Positions 26,079 to 34,234 of a stretch of 40,426 nucleotides of DNA are shown here, piece by piece; the first letter of the stretch is position 1, and each line of letters opens with the position of its first letter. Made by a program: the position numbers and the translations under genes. Source of the DNA: an uncultured Clostridia bacterium (GTDB taxonomy: Bacteria; Bacillota; Clostridia; Christensenellales; Aristaeellaceae). The notes below the pieces were generated by a model. The model had not been told where the DNA came from. It ran no database searches and worked only from the letters and a program-made list of their open reading frames with translations. The stretch lies in NCBI GenBank assembly GCA_934615235.1, contig CAKTTL010000016.1, positions 1 to 40,426 on the forward strand, given 5' to 3'.

Positions 26079-27008
26079 ATGGTCGAATTTCACCACATTC
26101 CGGTGATGCTTGAGGAAGTGCTGGACACGCTGGAACCTGCGGAGGGCAAAACGTATCTGGACGGTACGCTGGGCGGCGGAGGCCATACGGGCGAGCTGCT
26201 CAGACGCGGCGCGACCGTTTACGGCGTGGACAGAGACGCCGACGCGCTGGCCGCGGCGACGGAGCGGCTGCGCGAATATTCCGCGTTTCACGCCATTCGC
26301 GGAAACTTCCACGACATGAAACGCCTGGCGGAAGAAAACGCCGTGCCGCCGCTGGACGGCGTGCTGCTTGATTTGGGCGTATCCAGCTTTCAGCTGGACA
26401 CGGCGGAGCGCGGTTTCTCCTACCATGCCGACGCGCCGCTGGATATGCGCATGGATCAGAGCCAGCCGTTTACGGCGGAAGAGCTGGTGAACACCTGGCC
26501 GAAAGAGGAAATTGCGCGGATTTTGCGCGATTACGGCGAGGAGAGCTGGGCGGATCGCATTGCGGCGATTCTTGTCGAGCACCGGCAGCAGGCGCCGCTG
26601 CGCACGACGGGCGACCTGGTGCGCGCCGTCGACGCGGCGATTCCGCGCAAGGTGCGCGATAAGGATAAGGGGCATTCGTCGCAGAAAACGTTTCAGGCGA
26701 TTCGCATCGCCGTCAACGACGAGCTGGCGCCGCTTGCACAGGCGCTGGAAGACGCGGTTTCGCTGCTCAGGCCGGGCGGAAGGCTCTGCGTGATCACGTT
26801 CCATTCGCTGGAAGACCGCGTGGTCAAGCAGACGTTCCGCCGGATGGAGAACCCGTGCACATGCCCGCCGGGCCTGCCGGTCTGTATCTGCGGAAAGAAA
26901 CCGACCGTCCGTCTGGTCTGGCGCGGCGCGGAGAAACCTTCCAAAGAGGAAATCGACCAGAACCCGCGCGCCCGCAGCGCAAAGCTGCGCGCGGCGGAAA
27001 AGCTGTGA
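26079..27008 (+). CDS. rsmH: 16S rRNA (cytosine(1402)-N4)-methyltransferase RsmH
   Basis: This 309-residue protein starts at the ATG at 26079 (HHIPVMLEEVLDTLEP follows), the usual start for the family; an in-frame ATG at 26043 has no ribosome binding site. The SAM-binding motif is DGTLGGGGHTGELL, and LLDLGVSSFQLD and ITFHSLEDRVVKQTF are further hallmarks. It methylates N4 of C1402 in the ribosomal P site. In most Firmicutes it sits in the division/cell-wall cluster; here it lies between folC and rsmI instead. Confidence 0.95.
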   Translation: MVEFHHIPVMLEEVLDTLEPAEGKTYLDGTLGGGGHTGELLRRGATVYGVDRDADALAAATERLREYSAFHAIRGNFHDMKRLAEENAVPPLDGVLLDLGVSSFQLDTAERGFSYHADAPLDMRMDQSQPFTAEELVNTWPKEEIARILRDYGEESWADRIAAILVEHRQQAPLRTTGDLVRAVDAAIPRKVRDKDKGHSSQKTFQAIRIAVNDELAPLAQALEDAVSLLRPGGRLCVITFHSLEDRVVKQTFRRMENPCTCPPGLPVCICGKKPTVRLVWRGAEKPSKEEIDQNPRARSAKLRAAEKL

Positions 27009-27014
27009 GGGAAT

Positions 27015-27896
27015 ATGCCGAAGCTGTATGTGGTTGCAACGCCGATCGGGAACCTGTCCGATCTTTCGCCGCGCGCGCTGGAAACGCTGCAGAGCGTTTC
27101 GCTCATCGCCGCGGAAGATACGCGCGTAACGGGAAACCTGCTGCGCAAATTCGGCGTGGAAAAGCCGATGATTTCCTGCCACCGGCATAACGAGGCGGAC
27201 AGGCTGGAAGGGATTATCTCCCGCATGCTCGAGGAGAATATCGACGTGGCGCTGACGACCGACGCGGGTACGCCCGCCGTGTCCGATCCCGGCGATCTGC
27301 TCGTGCACGAAGCGGCGCGGGCCGGCATAGAAGTGATTCCAATCCCCGGGTGCTGCGCGGTGGCCGCGGCGCTTTCCGCGTGCGGGTTTTCTTCGCGCGA
27401 GTTCGCGTTTTACGGTTTTTTGCCGCGCGAAAAGGGCGATCTGCGCAAGAAGCTGGAAAATATTTCCCGGGGAATTCCCGTGTGCGTGGCGTATGAATCG
27501 CCGCATCGGGTGACGGATCTGATCGCGGTGCTTGCGGAGCGGTTTGCGGATTGCGAGGTGTGCTGCTGCTGCGATCTGACGAAGCTGCACGAGAAGATTT
27601 ACCGCGGCTCGGCCGCGCAGGTGCTCGAGCAGCTGAAGGCAAACCCCAAGGCAGAAAAAGGTGAATACTGCCTTGTGTTTGATTTTTCGCGCGCACAAAG
27701 CGCGCAGGAGCCGCAGGGAAAGCCCGCTGCGCCGCAGAGCGCCGAAGGGTATATCCTCACGCGGATGTACGAAGGCGCATCTCCGCAGGAGGCCGCGGCC
27801 GAACTGATCGCGCAGGGCGCGAAAAAAAACGAAGTCAAGCGCGCGGCAATCGCCGTGAAAGCCTGGATTTCTCAGCTGACACAAGAGGAGGAATGA
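27015..27896 (+). CDS. rsmI: 16S rRNA (cytidine(1402)-2'-O)-methyltransferase RsmI
   Basis: This 293-residue protein has the tetrapyrrole-methylase fold, with VATPIGNLSDLSPRALETL at the N-terminus, AEDTRVTGNLL, and the SAM loop TTDAGTPAVSDPG. It methylates the 2'-O of C1402, the same nucleotide that RsmH modifies. It begins 6 bases after rsmH, so the two are surely co-expressed. The C-terminal tail beyond about residue 230 is variable and includes a proline/glutamine-rich stretch (EPQGKPAAPQS). Confidence 0.95.
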   Translation: MPKLYVVATPIGNLSDLSPRALETLQSVSLIAAEDTRVTGNLLRKFGVEKPMISCHRHNEADRLEGIISRMLEENIDVALTTDAGTPAVSDPGDLLVHEAARAGIEVIPIPGCCAVAAALSACGFSSREFAFYGFLPREKGDLRKKLENISRGIPVCVAYESPHRVTDLIAVLAERFADCEVCCCCDLTKLHEKIYRGSAAQVLEQLKANPKAEKGEYCLVFDFSRAQSAQEPQGKPAAPQSAEGYILTRMYEGASPQEAAAELIAQGAKKNEVKRAAIAVKAWISQLTQEEE

Positions 27897-27899
27897 AGG

Positions 27900-28370
27900 A
27901 TGAAAAAGCTGCTTGTGATTCTGATCGCGGCGCTGACGCTCTTTGGCGCAGCGCATGCGGAAAAGCCGCAATCGACCCGGCCGCCGGAGGAGTACAACAT
28001 GATCCTCGTGACCGATATTTTCACCAACACCGACGCGGAGGCGGATGAAAAAGGGGATTTCCCCGAAACGGAGCCGCAGCTGACGCTGCAGGGGACGTTC
28101 GGCACGATCGATATGTCGCACGGCGAATGGGACATGGAGTTTATCGGCTTCGACCTCAAGGAGGTGTATTCGTTCTCGCTGGCGGACGACTGCGTGCTGC
28201 TCATGCCCGCGGATCTGGCGAACCCGGTCGAGAATGCGGCCTGCAAGGATTTGCAGGCCTGGTACGACGCGGCGTGCAAAAAGCTTTTCGACAATTTCTA
28301 CTTCTACGCTTACTACAAGCTCAACGATAAGGACGAACTGACGCGGCTGGAATACGTATACCTGCCCTGA
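27900..28370 (+). CDS. Small exported protein of unknown function
   Basis: This 156-residue protein has a clear signal peptide: MKK, hydrophobic core, cleavage after AHA near residue 20. The mature part is acidic and rich in aromatic residues near the C-terminus (NFYFYAYYKLNDKDEL), with two cysteines (C65-region and C-terminal half) but no motif I recognise. A GAGGAGGAATGAAGG site sits in the 3-base gap behind rsmI, so it is part of the same operon. It may be a cell-surface or periplasm-like-space protein; I cannot name a function. Confidence 0.75.
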   Translation: MKKLLVILIAALTLFGAAHAEKPQSTRPPEEYNMILVTDIFTNTDAEADEKGDFPETEPQLTLQGTFGTIDMSHGEWDMEFIGFDLKEVYSFSLADDCVLLMPADLANPVENAACKDLQAWYDAACKKLFDNFYFYAYYKLNDKDELTRLEYVYLP

Positions 28371-28391
28371 CGCAAAGGAGGCCACGACGGA

Positions 28392-30077
28392 ATGGATACG
28401 GCAAAGAAACGCTATGAACAATGGCGCGCCTGCGCGAGAGATAAGGAAATTTCCGCAGAGCTTGCGGCGATGGACGGCGACGCGCGGGAAATTGAAGAGC
28501 GCTTCGGCGGCGAGCTCGCCTTCGGTACGGGCGGTCTGCGCGGCGTGCTGGGCGCGGGAACGGCGCGGATGAACGTGTACACCGTGCGCCGGGCGACGCA
28601 GGGACTGGCTGATTATTTGCTGGCAAGCGGCGAACTGCCGCGCAGCGTGGCCATCGCGCACGACAGCCGCATCGGCAGCGAACGGTTTGCGCGCGAGGCG
28701 GCCTGCGTGCTTGCGGCAAATGGGATTACCGCGCATCTCTACCCGCGCGTCGAGCCGACCCCGGCGCTGAGCTGGGCGGTGCGCGATCTGCGCTGCGGCG
28801 CGGGCGTCTGCATCACGGCGAGCCATAACCCGTCGAAATATAACGGCTATAAGGTTTACGGCCCGGACGGCTGTCAGATTACGCTCGAGGCGGCGGAGGA
28901 GATTTCCGCGCGTATTGCGCGGGTGGACTGCTTTGCCGGCGCGCGGCGCATGCCGCTGGATGAAGCGGTCGCCAAGTCGCTGGTGCGTTATATCCCGGAG
29001 GACTGCCTGCGCAGGTTTGTCGACGCGGTTTACGCGCAGCGCGTGGGTGACGGCGCGGGCGTGGCCGACTTAAAACTCGTCTATACGCCGCTCAACGGCA
29101 CCGGTCTGGAGTGCGTGAAAATGCTGCTGGAGCGCATGGGCGTAACGCATGTGACGGTCGTGCCCGAGCAGGAGCACCCGGACGGCAGATTCCCGACCTG
29201 CCCGTATCCGAACCCGGAAATCCGCGAGGCGATGGAACTGGGGCTGAAGGCGTGCGAGGCGGAGCATCCCGATCTGCTCGTGGGAACCGACCCGGACTGC
29301 GACCGCTGCGGCACGGCCGTGCCGGACGGAAAGGGCGGCTACCGGCTGATCAGCGGCAATGAGATGGGCGTGATCCTGCTTGATTTTATCTGCCGCATGC
29401 GGCGGGAAAACGGAACCATGCCTGAAAAGCCCGTTGCGGTGACGACGATCGTTTCCACCGACATGGCGACGGCCGTTGCGAAAAAATACGGCGTGGAGCT
29501 GCGGCGGACGCTGACGGGCTTCAAGTTCATCGGTGAACAGATCGGCCTTCTGGAAGCCGGGGGCCATGCCGAGCGGTTTATTTTCGGTTTTGAAGAGAGC
29601 TACGGCTATCTTTCCGGCGCGCATGTGCGCGATAAGGACGCGGTGAACGCGACGCTGCTCGTGTGCGAGGCGGCCGCGTGGTACGCGCAGCGGGGCATGA
29701 CGCTGCTCGATGCGCTGAACCGGCTTTACGAAGAATACGGCTGCTATGCGAACGGCCTTTCCAGCTTTGCGTTTGAAGGCGTGGACGGCATGGAAAAAAT
29801 GGCCGCGCTGATGGAAAGCTTCCGACGGAACCCGCCGCAGAAGCTCGCGGGGCGCTGCGTGCGCGAAACGGTGGATTATGCCGCGGGCGTGGACGGGCTG
29901 CCGAAGGCGGACGTATTCGAGCTGCGGCTTGAAGGCGGCGGAAAGCTGATCGTCCGGCCTTCGGGAACGGAGCCGAAGATCAAGTTTTACGCCTTCGGAA
30001 CGGGCAAAACGGAGCAGGAAGCGCAGGACGAATGCCGCGAACTGCAGGACGCGGCGGCGGAACTGGCGCGCGGATAA
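28392..30077 (+). CDS. Phosphoglucomutase/phosphomannomutase (alpha-D-phosphohexomutase)
   Basis: This 561-residue enzyme interconverts hexose 1- and 6-phosphates. The phosphoserine loop is TASHNPSKYNGYKVYG, with S144 as the phosphorylated residue. The metal-binding loop is GTDPDCDRCG, and the sugar-binding GFEESYGY and C-terminal RPSGTEPKIKFY are present. The length and order fit the PgcA/type II group. An AAAGGAGG site precedes the ATG. Its product could feed the cell's nucleotide sugars, including those needed by the GalNAc operon, although it is not linked to that operon. Confidence 0.93.
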   Translation: MDTAKKRYEQWRACARDKEISAELAAMDGDAREIEERFGGELAFGTGGLRGVLGAGTARMNVYTVRRATQGLADYLLASGELPRSVAIAHDSRIGSERFAREAACVLAANGITAHLYPRVEPTPALSWAVRDLRCGAGVCITASHNPSKYNGYKVYGPDGCQITLEAAEEISARIARVDCFAGARRMPLDEAVAKSLVRYIPEDCLRRFVDAVYAQRVGDGAGVADLKLVYTPLNGTGLECVKMLLERMGVTHVTVVPEQEHPDGRFPTCPYPNPEIREAMELGLKACEAEHPDLLVGTDPDCDRCGTAVPDGKGGYRLISGNEMGVILLDFICRMRRENGTMPEKPVAVTTIVSTDMATAVAKKYGVELRRTLTGFKFIGEQIGLLEAGGHAERFIFGFEESYGYLSGAHVRDKDAVNATLLVCEAAAWYAQRGMTLLDALNRLYEEYGCYANGLSSFAFEGVDGMEKMAALMESFRRNPPQKLAGRCVRETVDYAAGVDGLPKADVFELRLEGGGKLIVRPSGTEPKIKFYAFGTGKTEQEAQDECRELQDAAAELARG

Positions 30078-30110
30078 GGGCAAGGGGCAGAAAAAGAAAA
30101 AAGGCATGGA

Positions 30111-31253
30111 GTGGGCGGACGCATGGAGAAGCTGATGTACGCGGAAATGAACGGGGTGGGGATTATCATTACGGTAATTCTTGCCGCCAAGATTTTGCAC
30201 CGCGATCGTTCAAACCAGCAGCGCCTGCTCTTTAACGTTCATATTGCGAGCGTCATTCTCTATGCTTCGGATCTGCTCTGGGCGTTTGTGGATGGGAAGA
30301 CGCTTGCAGGGACAAGCGCCGCCAACTATATTTTTACGGGCCTGTTTTATTCCATGTCGGCGATCTGCCCGTATCTGTGGCTGCGGTATGCAAATTCGTA
30401 TCTGCGTCCGGAAAAGCAGGGAAACAAATGGCTGCGCTTTTTCTGCTTTCTGCCGGCGCTGGCCGTGACGCTTCTGGCGGTTACGTCTTTCAGGACGCAC
30501 GCGCTTTTCTACGTGGACGCGTCGCACTGTTTTCAGCGCGGTCCGCTGTATTTTCTGCAGCCGCTCGTTTCGTTCAGCTATATTATCGGCGTTTCCGTGC
30601 GGGCGCTGATCGCAGGAAAACGCGCGCAGACCTACGGCGAACGCGAGAACGATTATACGATCGCGTCCTTCGCCATTTTTCCGCTGATCAGCGGCGGCCT
30701 GCAGGCGGTCTTTCCGGGAACGCCGCTGCTGTGCGCAGGGATGACGATTTCGGCGGTGATGATCTTTATCAATATGGAGGATAAATACATCACCCGCGAT
30801 TATCTCACGCAGCTGGGAAACCGCTACTGGATGATGAACCGGCTGGATGAAAAAACGATGCGCATCCGGCAGGGACGGCAGCAGGAGACGCTGTACCTGC
30901 TGATGATGGATATCGACGATTTCAAGAAAATCAACGATCATTTCGGCCACGCCGAAGGCGACAGGGCGCTTGTGAAAACTGCGCAGGCGATGAAGGCCGC
31001 CTGCCGCGAAGCGGGCGCGTCGCCCGTTCGGATAGGCGGCGACGAATTTGTCGTACTGTACGAAACGGAAACTGAAAAGAACGTAACGACGCTGATAAAC
31101 CGGATTCGCGAGGAACTGGCGGACAGAAACCGGGACGATGAATACCGGATTACCGTCAGCGTCGGCTATGCGCGCTATAACCCCGTCACAATGGACGTTG
31201 CAAAGCTGCTGGCAATGGCGGATGCGAATCTTTACAGGGACAAAAAGAGATAA
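30111..31253 (+). CDS. Membrane-bound diguanylate cyclase (7TM-like sensor plus GGDEF domain)
   Basis: This protein has 380 residues from a GTG behind AAGG; ATG 30123 is an alternative start. Residues about 10-225 contain six or seven hydrophobic segments of unknown sensing role. Residues about 230-380 form a GGDEF domain with TRDYLTQLGNRY, MMDIDDFKKINDHFGHAEGD and an intact RIGGDEF. The RxxD inhibitory site normally found ahead of GGDEF is absent (EAGA at that place), so feedback inhibition by c-di-GMP is unlikely. The stop lies 13 bases before the hairpin that overlaps the feoB start. Confidence 0.9.
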   Translation: MGGRMEKLMYAEMNGVGIIITVILAAKILHRDRSNQQRLLFNVHIASVILYASDLLWAFVDGKTLAGTSAANYIFTGLFYSMSAICPYLWLRYANSYLRPEKQGNKWLRFFCFLPALAVTLLAVTSFRTHALFYVDASHCFQRGPLYFLQPLVSFSYIIGVSVRALIAGKRAQTYGERENDYTIASFAIFPLISGGLQAVFPGTPLLCAGMTISAVMIFINMEDKYITRDYLTQLGNRYWMMNRLDEKTMRIRQGRQQETLYLLMMDIDDFKKINDHFGHAEGDRALVKTAQAMKAACREAGASPVRIGGDEFVVLYETETEKNVTTLINRIREELADRNRDDEYRITVSVGYARYNPVTMDVAKLLAMADANLYRDKKR

Positions 31254-31266
31254 CAGGCGGCGTTTT

Positions 31267-31329
31267 CACCTCCCTTTTCTTCCGGTCATAGGCTGATTGG
31301 ACTGGAAGAAAACCGGGAGGTGTTTTTTT
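31267..31329 (+). terminator. Long terminator hairpin whose 3' arm and T-run contain the feoB ribosome binding site and start codon
   Basis: The left arm 31267-31287 pairs with 31300-31322: CACCTCCC with GGGAGGTG, TTTTCTTCC with GGAAGAAAA, plus GGTC with GACT. That is about 21 bp with one 2-base bulge and a 12-base loop. Seven Ts follow (31323-31329). The GGGAGG at 31315-31320 is also the feoB ribosome binding site, and the TTG start (31328-31330) uses the end of the T-run. It ends the upstream transcript and would hide the feoB start in any read-through RNA. Confidence 0.85.
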
Positions 31330-33367
31330 GCGTAAACTGACGATTGCGCTGGCGGGAAACCCGAACGTAGGCAAAAGCACTGTTTTTAATGCGCTCACGG
31401 GGCTGCGCCAGCATACCGGCAACTGGCCGGGCAAGACGGTTGAGACGGCGCGCGGAACGTCGCGCGCGTTCGGCGTGGAAACGACGTGGATCGACCTGCC
31501 CGGGTGCTATTCGCTTCTGCCGCATTCGAGCGAGGAAACCGTGGCGCGCGACGCGCTTGTGTTCGGCGGCGTGGACGCCGTCGTCATCGTGTGCGACGCG
31601 AACTGCCTGGAGCGGAACCTGAACCTCGCGCTGCAGGTGCTGGAAGCAAAAAAGCGCGCCGTCGTCTGCGTAAACCTGATGGACGAGGCGCGGCGCAGAG
31701 GGCTGCGCGTTGATTTGGAACTGCTTTCCAGGCGGCTGGGCGTGCCGGTGATCGGCTGCAGCGCGCGCGACGGCGAAGGGCTGCGCGCTTTGACGCGGGC
31801 CGCCATCCGCGCGGCGGACGGGACGGTTCCCGCGCCGGAACCATGCCGCGTGACGTATCCGGATACGATCGAGCGCGAACTGGCGCTGGCGGAGCGGGCG
31901 ATTGAACCGGCGCTGTGCGCCGCTGATCCGCCGGCGCGGTATCTGGCGCTGCGGCTGTTGGAAGGCGATGCGGATTTTTTGAAAACGCTGCGTGAAGCGC
32001 TTCACATTGACCTTGCGGCGCTGGCCGCGCAGGCGCTTTCCGGGGCAAGATGCGAGCGGGGGATGATGAAGGATCAGATTGTCGAAAGCCTGTTCGCCGC
32101 GGCGGAGCGGATTTGCAGCGGCGTGGTAAGCGCGCCGGACGGCCCGCCGCGCCGTCAGCTGCGGCTGGATCGGGCGCTGACGAACAAATGGTTCGCATGG
32201 CCGGTGACGGCGCTGCTGCTGGCCTGCGTGTTTTATTTGACGCTGCGCGGGGCGAACGCGCCGTCGGCGTGGCTGACGGCAGCGTTTGCGCGGATAGAAC
32301 GCGGACTGAACGCGGCCGCATACGCGCTGCGCGCGCCGCGATGGCTGCGCGGCCTGCTCGTGGACGGCGTATTCGGGACGACGGCATGGGTCGTCGCTGT
32401 GATGCTGCCGCCGATGGCGATTTTCTTTCCGCTTTTTTCGCTGCTTGAGGAAGCGGGCTTTCTGCCGCGCGTGGCGTTTAACCTGGATCGCTGTTTCCGC
32501 TGCTGCGGCGCGTGCGGCAAACAGGGGCTGACGATGTGCATGGGGCTCGGCTGCAACGCCGTAGGCGTGACGGGCTGCCGGATTATCGATTCGCCGCGCG
32601 AAAAGCTTATCGCCATTGTAACCAACGCGCTTACGCCGTGCAACGGACGCTTCCCGACGCTGATCCTGCTCTCGTCGCTGCTGTTTGCGGGCGCGGGCGG
32701 AACGGCTGTTTCGGCGTGGATGCTGACGGCGCTGCTGGTTCTCTCGCTCGGGGTGACGCTCGGCGCGTCGAAGCTGCTGGCGGCGACGCTGCTGCGCGGA
32801 GAACCTTCGTCCTTTGCGCTGGAACTGCCGCCGTATCGGATGCCGCGCGTGGGCAAGGTGCTGGCGCGTTCGCTGCTGGATCGGACGCTGTTCGTGCTGG
32901 CGCGCGCGGTTGCCGTCGCCGCTCCGGCAGGCGCGGTTTTATGGGCGCTGACGTGGTTTGCGCCGGGCGGGGCGAGTCTGCTTGCGCACATTGCGCGGGC
33001 GCTCGATCCTGCCGGCCGCGCGCTTGGCATGGACGGCGGACTGCTTGCGGCGTTTCTGTTTTCATTCCCGGCGAACGAGATGACGCTCTCCGTCGCGCTG
33101 AGCGCGTATGGCGGCGCGGGCGTTTCAGCGGCGCTGCCGGGCATGGAAGCGCTGCGGAAGACGCTGCTTTCCTGCGGCTGGACGGCAAAGACCGCGCTGT
33201 GCGCGATGATTTTCTGCCTGTTCCATTGGCCGTGCTCGACGACGTGCCTGACGATCCGGCGGGAAACCGGCGGCTGGAAATGGGTGGGCGTGAGCGTGCT
33301 GATATGTACGGGCGTCGGCGCGGCGCTGTGCGCCGGGATCAACCTGATCTGGCACGTTTTGAGCTGA
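31328..33367 (+). CDS. feoB: Ferrous iron transport protein B
   Basis: This 679-residue protein starts at TTG, 7 bases after GGGAGG. No other start is possible because the G1 motif GNPNVGKST begins at residue 10. G3 is DLPG (56-59) and G4 is NLMD (116-119). After the G domain and a helical linker come the membrane gates, with LGCNAVGVTGCRIIDS and TPCNGRFPTLI. It imports Fe2+. No feoA or feoC lies beside it. The protein is shorter than classical FeoB (over 700 residues). A related metal specificity is possible. Confidence 0.9.
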   Translation: MRKLTIALAGNPNVGKSTVFNALTGLRQHTGNWPGKTVETARGTSRAFGVETTWIDLPGCYSLLPHSSEETVARDALVFGGVDAVVIVCDANCLERNLNLALQVLEAKKRAVVCVNLMDEARRRGLRVDLELLSRRLGVPVIGCSARDGEGLRALTRAAIRAADGTVPAPEPCRVTYPDTIERELALAERAIEPALCAADPPARYLALRLLEGDADFLKTLREALHIDLAALAAQALSGARCERGMMKDQIVESLFAAAERICSGVVSAPDGPPRRQLRLDRALTNKWFAWPVTALLLACVFYLTLRGANAPSAWLTAAFARIERGLNAAAYALRAPRWLRGLLVDGVFGTTAWVVAVMLPPMAIFFPLFSLLEEAGFLPRVAFNLDRCFRCCGACGKQGLTMCMGLGCNAVGVTGCRIIDSPREKLIAIVTNALTPCNGRFPTLILLSSLLFAGAGGTAVSAWMLTALLVLSLGVTLGASKLLAATLLRGEPSSFALELPPYRMPRVGKVLARSLLDRTLFVLARAVAVAAPAGAVLWALTWFAPGGASLLAHIARALDPAGRALGMDGGLLAAFLFSFPANEMTLSVALSAYGGAGVSAALPGMEALRKTLLSCGWTAKTALCAMIFCLFHWPCSTTCLTIRRETGGWKWVGVSVLICTGVGAALCAGINLIWHVLS

Positions 33368-33394
33368 ACCTGGCGGAGATGCGCCGCATACGCT
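33368..33394 (+). promoter_or_regulatory. Possible sigma-K (or sigma-E) type promoter for dpaAB
   Basis: AACC right after the feoB stop, then 16 bases, then GCATACGCTG resembles the late mother-cell pattern AC-16/17-CATAnnnTA with one mismatch. CATACGCT also fits the sigma-E -10 at 7 of 8 positions. In Bacillus the dipicolinate synthase genes are controlled by sigma-K. The transcript would begin near the ribosome binding site at 33401, which is tight. Confidence 0.35.
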
Positions 33395-33417
33395 GGTTTC
33401 GGGAGGCGATGCGGAAT

Positions 33418-34230
33418 ATGCGGCTTATCATCATAGGCGGGGACGTCCGAAACCTGTGCCTTGCGGAGCTGGCGCGCGCGCACGGCCACGACGTCGCGCT
33501 GATCGGACACGGCGAAAGCGACCTGCCGCCCGGCGGCGCATACGACGCGGCGGCGCTGCCTTATCCCGTTGCGGAGAAGGACGGCCGCGCGCCCTGCGCG
33601 GGCGAAGCGATCCCGATGGACGCGGCGATGGCCCATGCCGCGCGGGGCGCGCGTGTGTTTGCGGCGAAGCCCGGCCACGCGCTCGAGGCGATACTTACGC
33701 AAAAGGGCTGCATCCGCATCGATCCCTCCAGGGACGAGGCGTTTACGATGGAGAACGCCGCGATTACGGCGGAATGCGCGCTTTGCGCTATGACGGCCCG
33801 CGCGCGGGAATGCCTTTTCGGTGCGCCGTGCGCGGTCGTCGGCTACGGACGCATCGGGCGGGCGCTTGCGCTGCGCCTGCGTGGCGTCGGCGCAAAGGTA
33901 ACGGTATTGGCGCGCAGTGCGGCGGCGCGCGCAACCGCCCGCGCGGACGGCATGGACGCGGAGCCGATCGCGGGCGAACACGCGGGGCAGTGGCGGTTTG
34001 TTTTCAATACCGTGCCTGCCGGCGTGGCGGGGGAAGCGCTGCTTTCCCGCTGCGCGCCCGGCGCTTTTGCGATGGAGCTTGCCAGCGCGCCGTACGGAAT
34101 CGATTTTGAGGCCGCGAAGAGGCTGGGCGCAACGGCGTGGATCGAGGGGGGGCTCCCCGGGCGCATGGCGCCGAAAAGCGCCGCCGCGGCGATGCTTTCC
34201 CTGATTGAACGAACAATGGATGGAGCGTGA
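33418..34230 (+). CDS. dpaA: Dipicolinate synthase subunit A
   Basis: This protein has 270 residues from ATG 33418, 11 bases after GGGAGG; ATG 33409 is too close to that site. The N-terminus MRLIIIGGDVRNLCLAELA and the second Rossmann motif VVGYGRIGRALALRLRGVG match SpoVFA. The segments NTVPAG and GGLPGRMAPKSAAAA match its C-terminal part. With DpaB it makes dipicolinic acid in the mother cell from the lysine-pathway intermediate, for loading into the spore core. It is followed by dpaB after 4 bases. Its presence marks the organism as an endospore former. Confidence 0.92.
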   Translation: MRLIIIGGDVRNLCLAELARAHGHDVALIGHGESDLPPGGAYDAAALPYPVAEKDGRAPCAGEAIPMDAAMAHAARGARVFAAKPGHALEAILTQKGCIRIDPSRDEAFTMENAAITAECALCAMTARARECLFGAPCAVVGYGRIGRALALRLRGVGAKVTVLARSAAARATARADGMDAEPIAGEHAGQWRFVFNTVPAGVAGEALLSRCAPGAFAMELASAPYGIDFEAAKRLGATAWIEGGLPGRMAPKSAAAAMLSLIERTMDGA

Positions 34231-34234
34231 AACC

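Noticed and set aside
26037..28826. A 929-residue open frame on the minus strand opposite rsmH, rsmI and the small exported protein
   Set aside because: It is a shadow of well-identified plus-strand genes, with no recognisable domain or ribosome binding site.
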